From positions 46,429,043 through 46,493,042 of the forward strand of contig NC_057926.1 of NCBI RefSeq assembly GCF_018873765.1: a stretch of 64,000 nucleotides of DNA, given 5' to 3'. The position numbers were made by a program, and so were the translations under genes. The stretch is from Telopea speciosissima. Its lineage: Eukaryota; Streptophyta; Magnoliopsida; Proteales; Proteaceae. The notes under the pieces are model-generated. The model did not search any database. It had not been told where the DNA came from and saw nothing but the letters and a program-made list of their open reading frames with translations. Positions 47,889 to 58,365 of the stretch are shown here, in pieces; within the stretch, counting starts at the first letter, position 1, and every line of letters starts with the position of its first letter.

Positions 47889-48235
47889 CTTTTTTTTTTT
47901 CAAATAAATTTTTTATTGAAGATTAAAAAAAGGCAAACAAGTCTAAAGACAAACTAAAAGCAAAGAAAGTTAAAGATTAAAAAGGGGGACTCAGTCTTAA
48001 AACAAACTAGTGGTGGGAACAAGCCACTTTTCACCCAAGAGAAATAATAAAATAAGACTATGGGGGATCTGTGAGGCACACCAAGGAAGTCCTTATCCTT
48101 TTCGATTGTCAAGAGATCTCAGCATATAAATCAGGCCGATCAAGAGCCACACGGACCAACAAAGCCTCCTCCTTTGCCGAAAAGGGAGATGGAATTTTTT
48201 GCTACTCCACTCCAAACTCCTTCCGTGATCACCTA
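47889..48235 (-). mobile_element. 5'-truncated LINE tail
   Basis: A T run at 47,889 followed by CAAATAAA and then a minus-strand fragment resembling the RNase H-like C-terminus of plant LINEs (GKGGGFVGPCGS) around 48,110-48,220. It ends exactly where chitinase 3'-flank homology begins (CACCTAAATAAG). Confidence 0.6.
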
Positions 48236-48468
48236 AATAAGATCGATCAAGGCATTATTAATCCTTCTGTAAGCTAGCTAGCTACTGTCCTTCCGTTAAC
48301 AAGCTAGGGGATTAAAAAGAGAAATCTGCAGGTGATGTGTGTAATGGTATGTGATCATAAAAGAATAAGTTCATTTTAATTGTTGTTACCTATTATGCTT
48401 GAACAATGAAGAATTAATGGTATGCTAATCTCTTCAATTAGGATACAGTAGTACTTTTCTATACAAAA

Positions 48469-48815
48469 AGCCACTTACCCAGTGCATGAGGCTTCCGCCA
48501 CTGTAGGGTCTGGGGAGGGTTATAATATAGGACTTGGGTTTCCTCCAGTCGTGGCAGAAGATGGAGGATCTAGCCCAACAAAAAACAAGGCCGGGGTTCT
48601 GGTCATTTCACGGGAGGGCCCATATGGGGCCCACCTATTAAATGACCCAAACACCCCTTGTTTTGCTGGGCTGGATCCTCCAGCTCCCGCCACAACTGAA
48701 AGAGAGTCAAATTCTATAATATACACAGCCATACCGACTCCCTGCTTCGTGGAGAAGTTGTTTTAAGATGAACCCACGACCATTGGGTCACAATGGAGCA
48801 ACCTTACTTTGCACT
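48469..48815 (-). mobile_element. Au-type SINE (reverse), interrupted by a MITE
   Basis: The minus strand reads GGTTGCTCCATTGTGACCCA, TGGTCGTGGGTTCATC, CCACGAAGCAGGGAGTCGGT and, beyond a 185-bp insertion, CCCTACAGTGGCGGAAGCC. It is the best-preserved of the three paralogous SINE copies. Confidence 0.82.
48530..48714. mobile_element. MITE family 2, copy 2, with 9-bp TSD
   Basis: A 185-bp element between TATAATATA (48,521-48,529) and TATAATATA (48,715-48,723). The left end GGACTTGGGTTTCCTCCAG pairs with the right end GAATTTGACTCTCTTTCAG (reverse strand), and the arms share GTGGCRGRAGMTGGAGGATC. The paralogous SINE at 55,412 has an uninterrupted GGGTTATAATATAAGCAGCC, an empty site. Confidence 0.93.
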
Positions 48816-48900
48816 TACACTAAACAAACCTTTTAGGCCCTACCAGTATGTATTGCACTTTTACTAGGCCATGTTTGGATTCACCCATCCAACGAGCTTA

Positions 48901-48990
48901 GATCACATTCTTTTACGAGAATGTGATCTCGTACGCCCCAAACCAGCTAAATGGAATCCACTTCTCCTTGGGGCGTATGAGATCCATTCT
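48901..48990. repeat. Small inverted-repeat element in duplicated flank
   Basis: GATCACATTCTTTTACGAG, CGCCCCAAACCAGCTAAATG and CTTCTCCTTGGGGCG form a hairpin. The same element, better preserved, is at 56,026-56,143, so it predates the duplication. Confidence 0.6.
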
Positions 48991-49195
48991 GTTATGTGCC
49001 TAAAAATTGGTGGTTGAGAGGTTTACATGCAAGAGGTTGCAGGTGAGAAGATCAGATCGAAGAAAGAGAAGTTACCGAATGCAATTGAATTGCTATCAAT
49101 TGAAGCAGCAACAACTAGGGTTGCAACAGGGTCGGATTGGGCTGGAATTTTATTTTATCCCAACCCAAGCAGTCCTATTAGTTGGGCCCAGGCCC

Positions 49196-50090
49196 GGCCC
49201 AACCCAACTATTATATGAAATTTTAAAGGTTTGAAATTTAATCAATGTGGGATTATTCCTCTAACACATTCAACATAGTAGTTTCCATGACCAAGATTGT
49301 AAATTGTAGTAACAAATGACAATTTAGAATAAGGGAGGGGGATCGATGTAATTAAGTATTGTTGGTGTCTAGGTAAAAGAACTCTGTCCGAGTGTATGGG
49401 TGTACAAGTAGGTTGTAATCAAGTATTATTGGTAGTGCTTTAGGCCCCATTTCTTTAGCGGAATAGTTTGCAAGAGATGGGAAAGTTGTAGTAAAATGCT
49501 GATATAGCATTGCAACAAACCCACCCCAGACTATTTGTTGGCAAGGGGGTGGAAATGTTGAGATAATGGAGGGAACAGATCCGAATTAGCTACCCACATA
49601 GGGACAGGTGGGATAGATCTGCCCCCTCCATGGGATGTGGATCCCACACTCTAGAGGCGGGTCCCACACCCCCATGGAGGGTTTAGATCTGTCCCCACCC
49701 ATCCCCATGTGGGTACCAGATCTGAACTCAACATAATCATTACCATTTTCTGCTAACATGGCATTTCAAATCCCATAATTTTTCCACCTCTTGGCTTTAT
49801 AAAGTCCCACGAAATACATGGGATTTTACAACTTTCCCATTGAATGCTACAGTAACCCATCTACTCTTTATTTTTCCAAACATATGAGACCCACCCGTCA
49901 GTAATCCCACAACTCCCCCACCCCATAAACCCCTCTAAACAAACATGGCCTTAGTTATTTGTAGAAGAGGCCCAACTACTATATGAAGTTATCAAAAATC
50001 CGAAATTAAATCAAAGTAGTAGTTTCCTATGACTAAGGTTGTAAATCATAGTAACAAATGATAATTTTGAATAAGGAAGGGGGCTAGCTG
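49196..50090. repeat. Imperfect direct repeat flanking a MITE
   Basis: The segment 49,196-49,340 (GGCCCAACCCAACTATTATA, AGTAGTTTCCATGACCAAG, TAGTAACAAATGACAATTT) recurs at 49,970-50,090 (GGCCCAACTACTATATGAAG, AGTAGTTTCCTATGACTAAG, TAGTAACAAATGATAATTTT). It is a local duplication with a Tourist-like element between the copies. Confidence 0.75.
49443..49950. mobile_element. Tourist-like (PIF/Harbinger) MITE
   Basis: A 508-bp element with ends GGCCCCATTTCTTTAG and GGCCATGTTTGTTTAG (reverse strand), flanked by TTA on each side (49,440-49,442 and 49,951-49,953), the target duplicated by PIF/Harbinger elements. The interior forms a second hairpin around 49,570-49,730 (CCCCCTCCATGGGATGTG pairing with CACACCCCCATGGAGGG). 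Confidence 0.87.
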
Positions 50091-51296
50091 TCAGGTTGTA
50101 TGACTCTTGTATGCATCAGCACGAGGGCCAATGAGAGTGCATAAGAGCATTCATTAAGGGTATTATTTTTAATTTCACTTATTTTTTTTTATTTTTTTAA
50201 GAGAGAGAGGGGGGGCGGATTCTAAGAATCTTCGTTATTGAAGTTCACCACTACCTATTATGGAATACATTTATCAACTATGGTGTTTCATCTAATAGAA
50301 AATTCAAAATTAATCTTTCACAAGAGTTCAATTTCCAATGAAATCTATTGCGATTTTAGAAACCTTTTCACTTTGAAAATTTTTGTTTTTGTTTTTGGGT
50401 AAACCACTTTGAACTTACTTCTTAGACACTTCCATGATTTTCTAGGCCTTTTGGGTTAGAAACTTAACCAATAAGGTGGGTTTGTCATGGGGAGCAATTC
50501 TTCTATGTAGTCGTGGTGATAGTAATCTAAGAGAGGACTCATAGTCCTCCTAAAGGCTCAACCCCACAAACCCTACTTTCTTCTCTCACCTTTCCTCCGA
50601 TGAACCACATGAGTGCACACTTGTCGAGTTGTAGTCAGACACATGTAGGGGTTGACTTAGGGGTGGGGTGAGGGGGCAGAAACCAAATATAAATTTAAAG
50701 GAATTTGATTAGCTGTCAGGCTGCATGCAAGGTTTACAGCATTGATATTGGTATCGTATTGAAAAGGTGATTGTAAGAGATACAATATCGTATAAAAAAG
50801 ATACAAAATATGCTAAACACGTATGAAAATAGTCAAGAAACATATGAAAATACTTAATATATATATATAAAACACAGTTTTCAAGCATAAAACACTATAA
50901 ATAAAGAGGGAAAAAAAATGCTATCTCGGCAAATGTGGTGCACTACCTTTACACTCAGACACAAGGTATGTGAAATGATCGTTGTGATCCTGGGAAATTC
51001 CGCCTTTATACGGAGTCATAGTCAATCCAAAAATTTTGTACACCCAACTCAATAACTCAAGAACCTTATCAGGACTGTCCAAGGTACCCAGATCGTGAGC
51101 ATGTTGGCTTAATTTTCCAATAACAAATGCAATGTCAGATTATCAGGTCTAGTACAATTCATCAAGTAAAACACATAAGCTAATTAGTTGGGGATTTTCA
51201 TTTTGAGAAATTGAATTGACCGTCACCCAAGGCAAATCAAAAGAAAAAAGGTAAAATTTTTCAAAATCTATTTTTTTATTCAATAAATTTGATATC
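50091..51296. other. Non-coding, no gene seen
   Basis: AT-rich with a T/A-rich tract near 50,180 and a GA tract near 50,200. A short element-like stretch at 50,930-51,020 resembles the 43.0-kb and 52.1-kb sequences (GATTTCCGCCTTTTCATA type). No ORF of note. Confidence 0.4.
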
Positions 51297-52182
51297 TTAT
51301 TATAAAAGATTAGTTTAATTACATTATTCTATTGAATAAAAAAGGAGGCAATAACCAAACAAGTTGAATTAAACTAATTCAATCATAGTTGGAAAATTAG
51401 GTTTTGATTGGATCGAGTCGTTGAAATCGAGTCAAAATTTTGGAAAACTTGGTTAAGAGTTTTGTGTAGAGTAGGTCAAGGTAAAAAATGATGAGACCGG
51501 ATCCTAAATTGTCTGAGTCAAATAAGTTTTAGAATTTTTACCCAAGAGATGCCAGAATTGGTGAGTTTATTAATTTAAAAAAAAAAAAACCATAAAATTG
51601 ATTCAGTTAAAAACTGAAGTTGAATAAAATAATAGTTCCGAATTCTAAAACAAGGGGAAAGTTTATATACACGGCTGTGTAAGCCGTATATGTGAGAGGG
51701 TGGGAGTTTCAAGGCATTTATTAATGGGTGGAGGTTTATGACTTTTCCAACTCTTTGTGAGAGGGGACACGACTATGTATGCTTACACGGTCGTGTATGA
51801 AAACTTCCCCCCTAAAACAATAAGAAACCCTTAACTCCTTGTCTCCCTTCTCTTATTCAATTGTACAAAGTCAAAATACATTAATATGTGATTCATGATT
51901 TTTTTATATATTTTTATTATATTAAAAAATAAGAAGAAAAAAAAACGTGACTCACATCAACCTGGTTTAATCAAACCAAATCATCAATTTTTTTGAAAGA
52001 TATGTAAAGTCAGAAAACCTAATTTTTCAATTATATTTTAGGTGGAAGAGAGCACTATCTGGTCACATGCGGTGGGCTGAACAAAATGACTATTATATCC
52101 TTATAGATTTCCACCTTATCTGGGCCACACAAAATAACCACTATGCTCTCAAGGATTTCCACCTTTTCATAGAAATGCGACA
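51297..52182. repeat. Upstream half of segmental duplication, copy B
   Basis: Matches 42,297-43,042 in order and orientation (see there), interrupted by a 158-bp MITE at 51,654. It leads directly into the chitinase B upstream region, which shows that the duplicated unit included several kilobases 5' of the gene. Confidence 0.85.
51654..51811. mobile_element. Foldback MITE with perfect 9-bp TSD
   Basis: Ends GGGGAAAGTTTATATACACG and GGGGGAAGTTTTCATACACG (reverse strand), flanked by CTAAAACAA at 51,645-51,653 and 51,812-51,820. The paralogous site in copy A near 42,620 is uninterrupted (TATTCTTAAAAAATAAGAAA), so the insertion followed the duplication. Confidence 0.93.
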
Positions 52183-52205
52183 TGTGTCTGAACGCAAAAG
52201 CCGCA

Positions 52206-52832
52206 CACCCTATTAGATTTCAATTCCTATAACCATGAGACGGGGCAAATAGAGAACCCCCAAGTTACATATTCAAATAAAATCTTACAAAAACCCGTAT
52301 GGGGGCGGCTCGTAGTTTGAGGACATCTTAGTGATCATGGAGGAAAATGATTTTTAAATGAAAACTTTACACATGTTCTCATCTCCTTATCCTTCGTCTT
52401 CTTCTTCTTCTTCTTCTCATACATATCCGAATATTCCATGTGGCTACTCTCTACATGTCTTTCTTTGCCTAACCCAGTCAAGGTCAAGCTAGCCGCCTCA
52501 ATCTTTTTTAATAAAATGCACAACCCTATAATCCTATTTGATGATCTCTCAATTCATTGTTGTTGACCAATGAAGCGGGGGTAAGGTGGTACCTTCTGCC
52601 GCACTTATGTGTAGGAACGCATGACAGATCAGGCAGGTGGAAGTAAAGGAATCGAATTCATGGATAAGCTACTAATAAAGTAACCCAAAAGAAGCATTCA
52701 AGTAGAAAATACAAACCTCATAAACATAAGTAAAGCTGCCTAATCATCTTGAAAATTTTGATTATTCAACTCTTTTACACTATATATACCCCCTTGGCCA
52801 TTTCCATTGCCCCATCTCACCCATAGAAAAAG
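52206..52832 (+). promoter_or_regulatory. Chitinase B promoter and 5' leader, with insertion
   Basis: Matches the chitinase A upstream region up to about 52,556 and again from about 52,759. Between them about 200 bp is absent from A. The TATA box TATATATA at 52,781-52,788 is 45 bp before the ATG, so the extra sequence ends roughly 20 bp upstream of the TATA. Its border repeats TCAATTC/TCAACTC, which may be a target duplication. Confidence 0.65.
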
Positions 52833-55166
52833 ATGGGAAAAGCAGTTTATATCTTTCTTCTCTTCTCTTTCTCTTCCTTGTTAGTAGCTCTAGCAGCGCA
52901 ATGTGGGAGTCAAGCCGGTGGTGCCCTATGTCCGGGTGGTCTTTGTTGTAGCCAGTATGGTTGGTGTGGTAGCACCATTGACTACTGTGGAGCTGATTGT
53001 CAAAGCCAATGTTCCGGTGGCGGCGGCGGCGGTGGTGATATTAGTTCTCTCATCAGTCAATCCCTTTTTGATCAAATGCTTCTACATCGAAATGATGCAG
53101 CTTGTCCTGGTAATGGGTTTTACACCTACAATGGTTTCATTGCCGCCGCAAACTCCTTTTCCGGCTTTGCAACCACCGGCGATGTTGATACCCGTAAGAG
53201 GGAGATTGCTGCTTTTTTGGGTCAAACTTCCCATGAAACTACAGGTTTGTTAATTGAAGTTAATAAATTTTCTCTTAATTAGGAGTAGAGAGTTTGCTCT
53301 CTCATTCTACTATATATACAAAGCATATCATTCTTAATTTGTTTTCCAATGTGCGTGTAGGGGGATGGGCAACTGCACCTGATGGCCCATATGCTTGGGG
53401 ATATTGTTTTCTCAGGGAGCAAGGCAATCCACCATCCTATTGTGTAGCTAGTGGTCAATGGCCGTGTGCTGCCGGCCAAAGTTATTATGGGCGTGGACCC
53501 ATCCAGATTTCTTAGTAAGTATTATATATATCATTTCATCCTTTTTCTTCTTTTTCGTGGATAAATAGTATTTCTATTTAGATAAAGGACATGAGTTTCT
53601 GAAGGTTTGGATACAAAATATCAAAAAGGCCCTAGCTCTCCTCCAGCCTTGGCGGGAGCTAGAGGGTTCAGTGCTTGAAAACCAGCCCCAAAACAAGGGG
53701 GTTGGTCATGGGCCCCACCTATAAAATGATTAGCCCACCCTTATTTGTTGTTGTCGTTTAGCGGGGTTGGACCCTCCAACTCCCGCCACGGCTTGAGAAA
53801 ATCCTTTTCCGTATCATAGATCAGATAATGAAATATGATCAAAGTGTCTCATATGCGATGACATGACTTTCCACACTAGGGAATTGGTGATTCCAATAGA
53901 TCCCTCGAAATAAAGCCAACAAGACCAATATATATATATACATATATATGACCAAATGTTTTCTGTGCCGAGGCGCAGGCTATGCCCAAATACATGGGGA
54001 TGGGCAAAATGACCACCCTGTCCCCTGAATAACAGGCTCATGTGTCATTGAAAGATGAAATAACCACTAGTGAAGTAGTAATGGTAGAGAAAGCCATATG
54101 GGTGTCCGCTTCCATATTGGATCCAAATTCTAATTGACTTAGTATTCCTTTTTATGCATGATTATCATAATATTACCCTCTTTAATTTTTTATTTAGATA
54201 TTTTTTAGTTCTCAGGATATCTTTAATATGTAATTTAGTCTTGAGTGTGTCTATTAATATTTAAAGCTAGCTCATCCTATAAGAGGATTTGGATCCTCTA
54301 CCGCCTGGGGTTGAGTGGCCATTGTGCTACGCTCAACCCTCAGGCCATCACGTGATTTTTATATCAAATCAATGGTTGGTAGGCGAGCTCAATTCAAAAT
54401 TCAAAATTCAAAAATGTCAGACAGCCATCTACCAACCATTGGATTGGTATATAATCCACGTGGCGGACTGTGAGTTGAGCGTAGCACGATGACCGCTCAA
54501 CCTCAGGCCGCAAAGGATCCAAATCCTTATAAGATCTTTGGTTTATATATAGTTACCACTCACCAAGATGTGAGAAAAAATCCGGCCTTCACCCCCCCCC
54601 CCCAACAAAAAGAAGCAATTTTCCGGCCATGACAATATATATGACTTAATTAATTTAATAATCCTTATTAATTAATATTTTTTGTTTGATACATGTCTTA
54701 GTTTGCTAATTAATTACTTGCATAAGATTAGGCTAATTCAAGCAAATAGTATTAATGAGATGACTTTTGAATTTTCAGCAACTACAACTACGGCCAAGCA
54801 GGACAAGCCATAGGGGTGGACCTCATCAACAATCCAGACCTTGTTGCAACTGATCCAACCATTTCATTCAAGACAGCATTGTGGTTCTGGATGACACCCC
54901 AATCTCCAAAACCTTCATGCCATGATGTTATCACCGGCGTATGGACACCAAGCGCTGCCGACACGGCCGCAGGCCGTCTCAACGGCTATGGAACCGTTAC
55001 CAATATCATCAATGGAGGACTTGAATGTGGAAGAGGTTATGATGCTAGGGTGGCTGATCGTATAGGATTTTATAAGAGGTACTGTGACATATTGGGAGTT
55101 AGCTATGGTAACAACCTTGACTGCTATAGCCAAGGGTCTTTTGCTGTTACTCATTCTGAATCTTAA
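52833..55166 (+). CDS. Class I chitinase (hevein domain plus GH19), gene B
   Basis: Tandem paralogue of chitinase A. Exons 52,833-53,244, 53,361-53,514 and 54,779-55,166 code 317 residues; introns interrupt the same codons as in A. Residues 1-21 or 22 are a signal peptide, followed by a hevein domain ([14 protein letters not shown]), a short hinge of seven Gly, then GH19. Catalytic Glu135 (SHETTG) and Glu157 (CFLREQG) are kept. Other conserved stretches are [26 protein letters not shown] and [10 protein letters not shown]. One loop reads NSFSGF where A has NSCGGF, so a cysteine differs. Intron 2 is 1,264 bp against 120 bp in A because of inserted elements. The tail AVTHSES differs from A. Both frames are intact, so both genes are probably functional (inference). 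Confidence 0.95.
53627..53811. mobile_element. MITE family 2, copy 3, in chitinase B intron 2
   Basis: Left arm CCTTGGCGGGAGCTAGAGGG; right arm on the reverse strand CCGTGGCGGGAGTTGGAGGG. The centre GGGCCCCACCTATAAAATGA and TTGTTGTCGTTTAGCGGGG matches the copy at 40,969. Target duplication is not clear. Confidence 0.82.
54279..54531. mobile_element. Long foldback MITE in chitinase B intron 2
   Basis: A hairpin of about 250 bp. The left arm TATAAGAGGATTTGGATCC, then GTGCTACGCTCAACC, then AATGGTTGGTAG is matched inverted by the right arm TATAAGGATTTGGATCC, GTGCTACGCTCAACT and AATGGTTGGTAGATGG. The loop has a short tandem AATTCAAAATTCAAAA. It is absent from chitinase A. Confidence 0.88.
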
Positions 55167-55411
55167 TCCTTCACCTAAGTATGATCAAGGCACTAATCCT
55201 TCTTTAAGCTATTGCCCTTTTGTTGGACAACAAAATAATATAATAAAATTTTATGGGTTTGAGTTTTTTCTTGCAAAGAAGCCAAGAGGTGTAATGGTTT
55301 ATGATAATAATAAGTTGATTTTATTGTTAAAATGTCTATTTTGCTTGAAGAATGAAGAAGTAAGCTAATCTCTTTTATTAGGAAACGGTAGTACTTTTTC
55401 TATACAAAAAA
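55167..55411 (+). other. Chitinase B 3' flank, duplicated
   Basis: Shares CACCTAAGTATGATCAAGGC and CTAATCCTTCT with chitinase A and the orphan copy. A possible poly(A) signal AATAAA is at 55,242. The middle portion is rearranged relative to the other copies. Confidence 0.7.
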
Positions 55412-55560
55412 AGCGGTGGAACCAGTACATGAGGCTTCTGCCACTGCGGGGTTTGGGAAGGGTTATAATATAAGCAGCCTTACCTCTGCTTCGTGGATAA
55501 ATTATTTCCAAACGAACCCACGATCACTAGGTCACAATGAAGAAACTTTAATTGCACCAA
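55412..55560 (-). mobile_element. Au-type SINE (reverse) in chitinase B 3' flank
   Basis: The minus strand reads TTCATTGTGACCTAGTGATC, CCACGAAGCAGAGGTAAGGC, ATTATAACCCTTCCC and CCCCGCAGTGGCAGAAGCC. It is collinear with the SINEs at 47,193 and 48,469 and carries the uninterrupted TATAATATA target used by the MITE at 48,530. Confidence 0.85.
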
Positions 55561-55754
55561 GGCCCACCCTCTAGACTACTCTATATGCACTCTTTAATTA
55601 TGATTTTTTGATGTTTGGATGGCATCAGCCCATGTGTGGGGTGCATACTCCAAAGTGGTAAGTTTTTGTAGCAAATATGCACCTAATAAATTTGAGAAAT
55701 ATCTTTATGACTCCAACGCTTGAACAACATGAGAAATGAATACATACACTTATC

Positions 55755-55897
55755 GCTGTGTTTGGTATGCATTCTGGGAATGTAGTATTCTAGGTCAATT
55801 TTACACTCTTAGATGATAAAAGTAGTTGTTTTTATCACTCAAGAATGTGAAATCAACCTAGAATGCATTTCAAGAATGTATATCAATTAAACACAGC
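55755..55897. mobile_element. Foldback MITE
   Basis: Ends GCTGTGTTTGGTATGCATTC and GCTGTGTTTAATTGATATAC (reverse strand). The arms share CATTCTAGGTTGATTT-like and AGTGATAAAA-like blocks around a short loop. It is found only in the B flank. Target duplication is not certain. Confidence 0.75.
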
Positions 55898-56025
55898 TTT
55901 AATCAACTGTGATCACTGCAAATGGGTTTTTCCAAATTAATATCTACGATTAAACAATCCTTTTAGGCCCAACCAGTATGTATTGCACTTTTACTAGGCC
56001 TTGTCAGGACTCACCCAGCAAGCTC

Positions 56026-56143
56026 GGATCACATTCTCGTACACGCCCCAAACCAGCTAAATGAAATCACTTCTCCTTGGGCTGAGGAGTGGATTCCATT
56101 TGGTTGGCTTGGGACGATCTATTCTCGTATGAGAATGTGATCC
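56026..56143. repeat. Small inverted-repeat element, copy B
   Basis: GGATCACATTCTCGTAC at the left pairs with GGATCACATTCTCATACGAG (reverse strand) at the right, with CGCCCCAAACCAGCTAAATG inside. It is paralogous to 48,901-48,990 and marks the far end of the duplicated 3' flank. Confidence 0.75.
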
Positions 56144-57295
56144 GGCCTCCTGCTAGTCCCAAGCCTTATTAGAGACCAGGTGAGGCTCCTCCCAACGCTA
56201 CTGGTGGAAGAACATCAGTTGACTTTGAAGCTTTGATCGTAGAATCGTTTTAACCATTTTATCTTATTTCTTGATCAAAAGTCAAATCCCCACCAATTGG
56301 TTCTCAATATAATTAAAACATTAACAAATGTGACAAGGTGTACTGAGCAAAACAAGGAAAAAAAATTCTTTGAAGAGCAAAGGAAAATTTGTGTATCATG
56401 AAGACTTAATGCAAAGGAAAAGCAATAAAATCACAATGTATAGTAGTTATGAATCGAATATAACACTATCTGTATCGACATTGATTAGCTTTCAGAAGAA
56501 TTCGAATAGTTTCCCAGAACTAAATTTTTGAATATGGATTTCCCTAAATGAATATGAACACGAATCTAATATTCAAAATTTTGACTGTCTATTTATATCC
56601 TTATTGGAGATTGGAGAGTGGATGATGCAGGCCCGTTGAGAAAGGATTCCTTCCCCTCAAAGTATTGCTACAAAAATCACTTTTCCTATTTTTGAGGGAT
56701 AGGTAGAGATTATTAAAGAGATATATTTTCCTACTTTAGAGGAGATTGATCGATTGCTAAAGGGATTATCGTTTCCTATTTTAGAGGAGAAGATTGGTTA
56801 TTTTGAAAATCTAATTCTAGAAAGAGGATAACCGTGGAGCAAGAAGTTGGAACTCCTCCTATATTTTAGGAATAGAATTACACAAGGTCATGCTTGAACG
56901 AATTTCACAAGGAAACACAATTTAAACACAATTTAAATACTTAAATACTTATGCCACATGGACAGCCTTGGACGAATTTGAAAAAAGAAGAGAGAGAGAG
57001 GGTTTCTTAATATAGTTTTTTTAATTTTAGTATTTTAGATTTCTAGCTTTAATCAGGATTTACTTTTTACTTTTCTTTTTATTTTATGATGTAATCGTAG
57101 CCCTAGGATAGATTGCAATTAAGGCTAGAGAATTATAGTTTATTTTTCTCTTTAAATATGTAAGAGCTATGCTCATTCAATGGTGAAGAATTGATTAATA
57201 GAAATTTACTCGGTTGAGTATTTTGGAATCTTCTGTGTTCTACCCCATAACCTTGGAAAGTTACGTTGCATCCTTGAAGAGTTGCAAGTGTCCCG
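56144..57295. other. Non-coding, LTR-like debris
   Basis: Contains a decayed relative (about 56,438-56,603) of the hAT MITE at 44,770. From about 56,640 there are repeated TTTTCCTATTTTAGAGGAG phrases, a GA tract at 56,988 and an LTR-like poly(A)/U5 region (TTCAATGGTGAAGAATTGAT near 57,177). No coding domain is seen and boundaries are not resolved. Confidence 0.4.
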
Positions 57296-58071
57296 TTGTA
57301 GCGCCCCCAAATCCGGGTGAGATATGGCAGCGGGCCGCCGTGTGATAACGGCCAGTCTTCCATCTCACTTACATTTAATTCATTGGCAGCGGATAATCAA
57401 TCACTCAAATATCATTGAATTGCAGTGGAAACTAAGTCTATATCACCTCAATGCACAGCGGAAGTTATTCATTCTAAGTAATTCTGTCAATGATCGAAAT
57501 CTAAAAAGACCTTCATTCACATAACCATAGTCTAAAAACCTCTTACTTGAGTCATCACACAACTTGTATCATTATAAAGCATTACATCCCATTCTATTCT
57601 TCAAATTACATTAATGCTACTGACCACCTACTATCACACTGAAACCCACCAACTGTCTTGAATCATAAAAAGAAAAGAAATAACTCTAAGCGTTATTAAA
57701 GAAGGATCCACTACTCGGGAATTATCAAGTATTTTCCCCTAGCTTTCTTAACGCACTGCATGCAGTGACACTCCATGTGAGCCTGCCCTGCAACTGTAAA
57801 ATATTGAGGGGTGAGCTCAACTAGCCCGTGAGAAGAATACAGTCATATTATGATGCAAGAAACATGGATGATAGAATCTGAACATATTATACATTTGATC
57901 ATAGATATATAATCATGCATGGCATTTGAAAATAACACTAAAAACATGCTCAATGAAAACATAGTACATCTTTTAATTCTTAAGATAAATGATTTAATTA
58001 ATTTGGTCTGGACATTGTGAACTACCTCTCATACGTAGAAAGTGAGGTCGTCATAACTGCCATAAACTTAA
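57296..58071. other. Possible LTR start, unresolved
   Basis: TGTAGCGCCCCCAAATCCGG at about 57,297 resembles the 5' end of several plant LTRs. It is followed by TATGGCAGCGGGCCGCCGTG and an AT-rich tract without genes. I cannot find the matching end or a second LTR. Confidence 0.3.
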
Positions 58072-58365
58072 GGTCTACTCCTGATTCCAGGCATCGTAAC
58101 CCTGGGGAGGACCGCCATATCACTGAACAATGGATAATCTACCCCTAGTTCTAGGCATCGTAACCCTGGGAGGGACTAATCTCATCGGTATATAAGGGAT
58201 AGTCTACTTCTGATTCCGGGCATCGTAACCCCGGGAAGGGCTATCTCAGAATATACTATGTCTACTCCTGGTTCCGGGCATCGTAACCCCGGGGAGGACA
58301 TCTGTCACACTAGGCATGATCTACTCCTGATTCCGGGCATCGTAACCCCGGGAAGGATCACACTC
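58072..58365. repeat. Five-unit tandem repeat with GC palindromes
   Basis: Five copies, spaced about 57-75 bp, of a core TCTACTCCTGATTCC then GGGCATCGTAACCCCGGG then AGGA. Each core holds the inverted repeat CCGGG-catcgtaa-CCCGG (or CAGG/CCTGG in older units). Unit starts are near 58,073, 58,139, 58,202, 58,260 and 58,320. Spacer sequences between cores are unrelated. Confidence 0.9.

Larger units (their letters stand above)
48236..48820 (+). pseudogene. Orphan third chitinase 3' flank
   Basis: Starting one base group after the stop-codon position of the paralogues (CACCTAA), this segment matches both chitinase 3' flanks: TAATCCTTCTGTAAGCTAGC, GTTAACAAGCTAGGGG, GTGTGTAATGGTATGTGAT and TACAGTAGTACTTTTCTATA, then the reversed SINE. 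No chitinase coding sequence precedes it; a LINE tail does. It is the remnant of a third duplicated unit, or of a duplication covering only the 3' flank. Confidence 0.8.

Noticed and set aside
58072-58365. CRISPR-like repeat-spacer pattern
   Set aside because: Only five diverged units, no associated genes, plant nuclear context.
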